Of a stretch of DNA of 6,741 nt, positions 5,459-6,741 are shown piece after piece. Position 1 is the first letter of the stretch. Every line of letters starts with the position of its first letter. The stretch comes from JAOUJD01 sp964353935 (GTDB lineage Bacteria; Pseudomonadota; Gammaproteobacteria; Burkholderiales; Burkholderiaceae_F): NCBI GenBank assembly GCA_964353935.1, contig CAYGXL010000146.1, positions 1 to 6,741 of the forward strand, written 5' to 3'. A program made the translations under genes and the position numbers. The notes below the pieces were generated by a model. That model saw only the letters and a list, made by a program, of their open reading frames with translations. It did no database searches and was not told where the DNA came from.

Positions 5459-6514
5459 TCAGGCTGCCGTCGCGTTCTCTCCATTGCGAACGCTGCGTCG
5501 CCACTGGCCGGGCGTTGTTCCGGACCAGCGCCGGAACGTGCGCATGAACGGCGTGACCGCAGCGTAACCGAGCGTCGCCGCGATGTCGTCGAGGTGGGCG
5601 TTGGAGTTGGACAGCAGGTCCCGGGCGATGTCGAAGCGAACCTCGTCGAGCACGCGCTGGAAAGTCGTGCCTTCGGCCTTCAGGCGGCGGTTGAGGGTCC
5701 TGCGATGCATCGACAGCATCTGGGCCAGGTCGTCTCCCGAGTGCCGGTTCTCCAGCATCAGCCGCCTCAGCCCACGGTAGATCTGCTGCATGAAATCCGG
5801 CGCGCCCGCGCCGCGTGCGGCCTGCTCGCAGCGGCGATAGGCCTGCGGATCGGAGTCCGGCACCCTACGCTCGAGGTCCCTCGCCGGAAATCGCAGGACA
5901 CTGCTCTCGGCGTCGAACCGCGGCACGACCTTGAAGAAAGCCCGGTGCTGGGCGACGTCGTGAGGTTTCGCGTGAGGCAGGAACACCTCGTACGGCTTCC
6001 AGGTCGGCCCGCACAGTTCGAGCATGATGTTCATCCCGGTCGCCAGCGCGGCATCGCAAACCTGCGCGACGCCCGCTCCCGCCGCGTGATACGGGGCGTA
6101 CCCCAGATCGACGTAGTCGCCGCGCTTCAGCAGGAACGCGAGCCCGCCTTCGCTGTTCAGGTGCTGATAGACAGTCAAGGCTTCGAGCGCAAGTCCGACC
6201 GTGGCTGAGTTGCGCACGAGTTCGCCCACGAGTCCCAGGTCGGCCAGGTGAAGCAGCCGGCCGGCTAGCAGACCGATGTGCTCGCATCCCGTGGTTCGGG
6301 CGGAGCGGTCCAGCATGCGCGCGAGCGCCGCATACGGGATCCGGTTGTCGGGATGGTCCAGCGCCGAGCGATCGAGTCCTGCATCGAGCAGCACCGCCTC
6401 GGGTTCCCCACCGAGCTGCACGATCAACTGTGGAAGCGCGACGAATCCCCCGACCCGCTGGGCCCAGGGCCGGCCGACCTCGGGCGCGGGGACCCAAGCG
6501 TCCGTACTAGGCAT
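5459..6514 (-). CDS. AraC-family transcriptional regulator with arabinose-binding-like N-terminal domain
   Basis: A 351-residue DNA-binding regulator. Residues about 23-210 resemble the arabinose-binding-like domain of large AraC regulators (GGFVALPQLIVQLGGEPEAVL at the start, later HIGLLAGRLLHLADLGLVGEL). Residues 240-340 are the AraC DNA-binding domain: first helix-turn-helix DDLAQMLSMHRRTLNRRLKA (261-280), then the linker FQRVLDEVRFDIARDLL (285-301), and the second helix-turn-helix with the signature LDDIAATLGYAAVTPFMRTF (308-327) and RRWSGTTPGQWR (328-339). I chose the ATG at 6512-6514, preceded by GGTGG and AAGGGACG on the minus strand; a TTG at 6592 would add 26 residues unlike the family. 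The gene lies 153 bases upstream of the DUF3302 gene in the same direction, so it may control that operon. Its inducer is not evident. An alternative is that it regulates the unknown gene to its right. Confidence 0.94.
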   Translation of the reverse strand: MPSTDAWVPAPEVGRPWAQRVGGFVALPQLIVQLGGEPEAVLLDAGLDRSALDHPDNRIPYAALARMLDRSARTTGCEHIGLLAGRLLHLADLGLVGELVRNSATVGLALEALTVYQHLNSEGGLAFLLKRGDYVDLGYAPYHAAGAGVAQVCDAALATGMNIMLELCGPTWKPYEVFLPHAKPHDVAQHRAFFKVVPRFDAESSVLRFPARDLERRVPDSDPQAYRRCEQAARGAGAPDFMQQIYRGLRRLMLENRHSGDDLAQMLSMHRRTLNRRLKAEGTTFQRVLDEVRFDIARDLLSNSNAHLDDIAATLGYAAVTPFMRTFRRWSGTTPGQWRRSVRNGENATAA

Positions 6515-6653
6515 GTCCACCGTACGTCCCTTTGCAGTTCTGCTTCTATAGAGGCTCGAAGGAAATCGCCGTTCCACGTTGCGGGCCGTCAACGATTAGC
6601 AATTCTAGACAACTACGCACTCCACCTCGGACGAACACGTTCGAGACCGCGCT
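6515..6653 (-). promoter_or_regulatory. Upstream region of the AraC-type gene
   Basis: This spacer is AT-richer than its surroundings. On the minus strand it holds TATAGA (6545-6550), a possible -10 element about 30 bases before the ATG but without a good -35 partner, and TTGACG (6587-6592), also without a good -10. A perfect TTGACA lies just outside at 6662-6667; its expected -10 position falls on the inverted repeat at 6632-6643. No promoter can be fixed with confidence, and no terminator was seen. Confidence 0.3.
6632..6643. promoter_or_regulatory. Inverted repeat CGAAC-AC-GTTCG, possible operator
   Basis: Perfect 5-bp arms flank a 2-bp centre. It lies about 120 bases upstream of the AraC-type start and would overlap the -10 position of a promoter using the TTGACA at 6662-6667. 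It is too short and lacks a T-tract, so a terminator is unlikely. A repressor site is only a possibility. Confidence 0.2.
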
Positions 6654-6741
6654 TCACCGCTTGTCAAGAAGGGCGAAGACACGTGATCCGGAATGGCGGA
6701 TGGTCACGCAGTCTGCCGGCGCGGGAACGACGTCCGAGACC
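6654..6741 (-). CDS. Possible 3' end of an unidentified gene (cut by window edge)
   Basis: On the minus strand one frame is open from the window edge for 28 codons to a TGA at 6654-6656, ending in the residues DCVTIRHSGSRVFALLDKR. I counted 20 of 28 codons ending in G or C in this frame against 13 of 25 in a neighbouring frame, which mildly favours coding. The segment is too short to assign to a family. If real, the gene runs in the same direction as the regulator and ends about 140 bases before it. Confidence 0.33.
   Translation of the reverse strand, partial: VSDVVPAPADCVTIRHSGSRVFALLDKR

Noticed and set aside
6693..6741. Divergent plus-strand gene starting at the ATG at 6693
   Set aside because: Only 16 codons are visible, with no ribosome binding site at good spacing and no recognisable motif. 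The opposite-strand gene end is at least as plausible.

Overview
The window is compact, very GC-rich bacterial DNA, and every gene I can support lies on the minus strand. The proteins (NodT-type outer-membrane lipoprotein, HlyD/YibH-type adaptor, DUF3300 and DUF2950 proteins) are those of a Gram-negative cell with two membranes. Base composition and family mix suggest a high-GC beta- or gammaproteobacterium. That placement is inference; no rRNA or marker gene is present.

Read in the direction of transcription (right to left): 6654-6741 may hold the last 28 codons of an unidentified gene. 6515-6653 is the upstream region of a regulator. 5459-6514 encodes an AraC-family regulator with an arabinose-binding-like N-terminal domain. 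5306-5458 is a spacer holding an exact 8-bp direct repeat with a 21-bp period, the geometry of an AraC-family operator. Then follow six tightly packed genes: a DUF3302 inner-membrane protein (4697-5305), a HlyD/YibH-like membrane-fusion protein (3477-4697), a NodT-family outer-membrane efflux lipoprotein (2036-3472), a small exported glycine-zipper protein (1512-1988), an exported DUF3300 protein with a Gly/Arg-rich tail (185-1486), and the start of a DUF2950 protein (1-169, cut by the window edge).

Junctions inside the six-gene block are a 1-base stop/start overlap, then gaps of 4, 47, 25 and 15 bases. No terminator-like hairpin with a T-tract was seen between the genes, so a single transcript is likely. 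The first three genes resemble the enterobacterial YibI-YibH / YiaW-YiaV pairs with an outer-membrane channel added. Together they would give an inner-membrane anchor, a periplasmic adaptor and an outer-membrane exit duct, but no recognisable energised pump (RND, MFS or ABC) is encoded here. The last three genes encode poorly characterised envelope proteins, two of which carry GxxxG glycine zippers.

The most interesting reading is that a pump-less efflux trio and a DUF3300/DUF2950/glycine-zipper module form one envelope operon, possibly controlled by the adjacent AraC regulator. The gene families are recognised from their sequences. The joint function and the regulation are inference.
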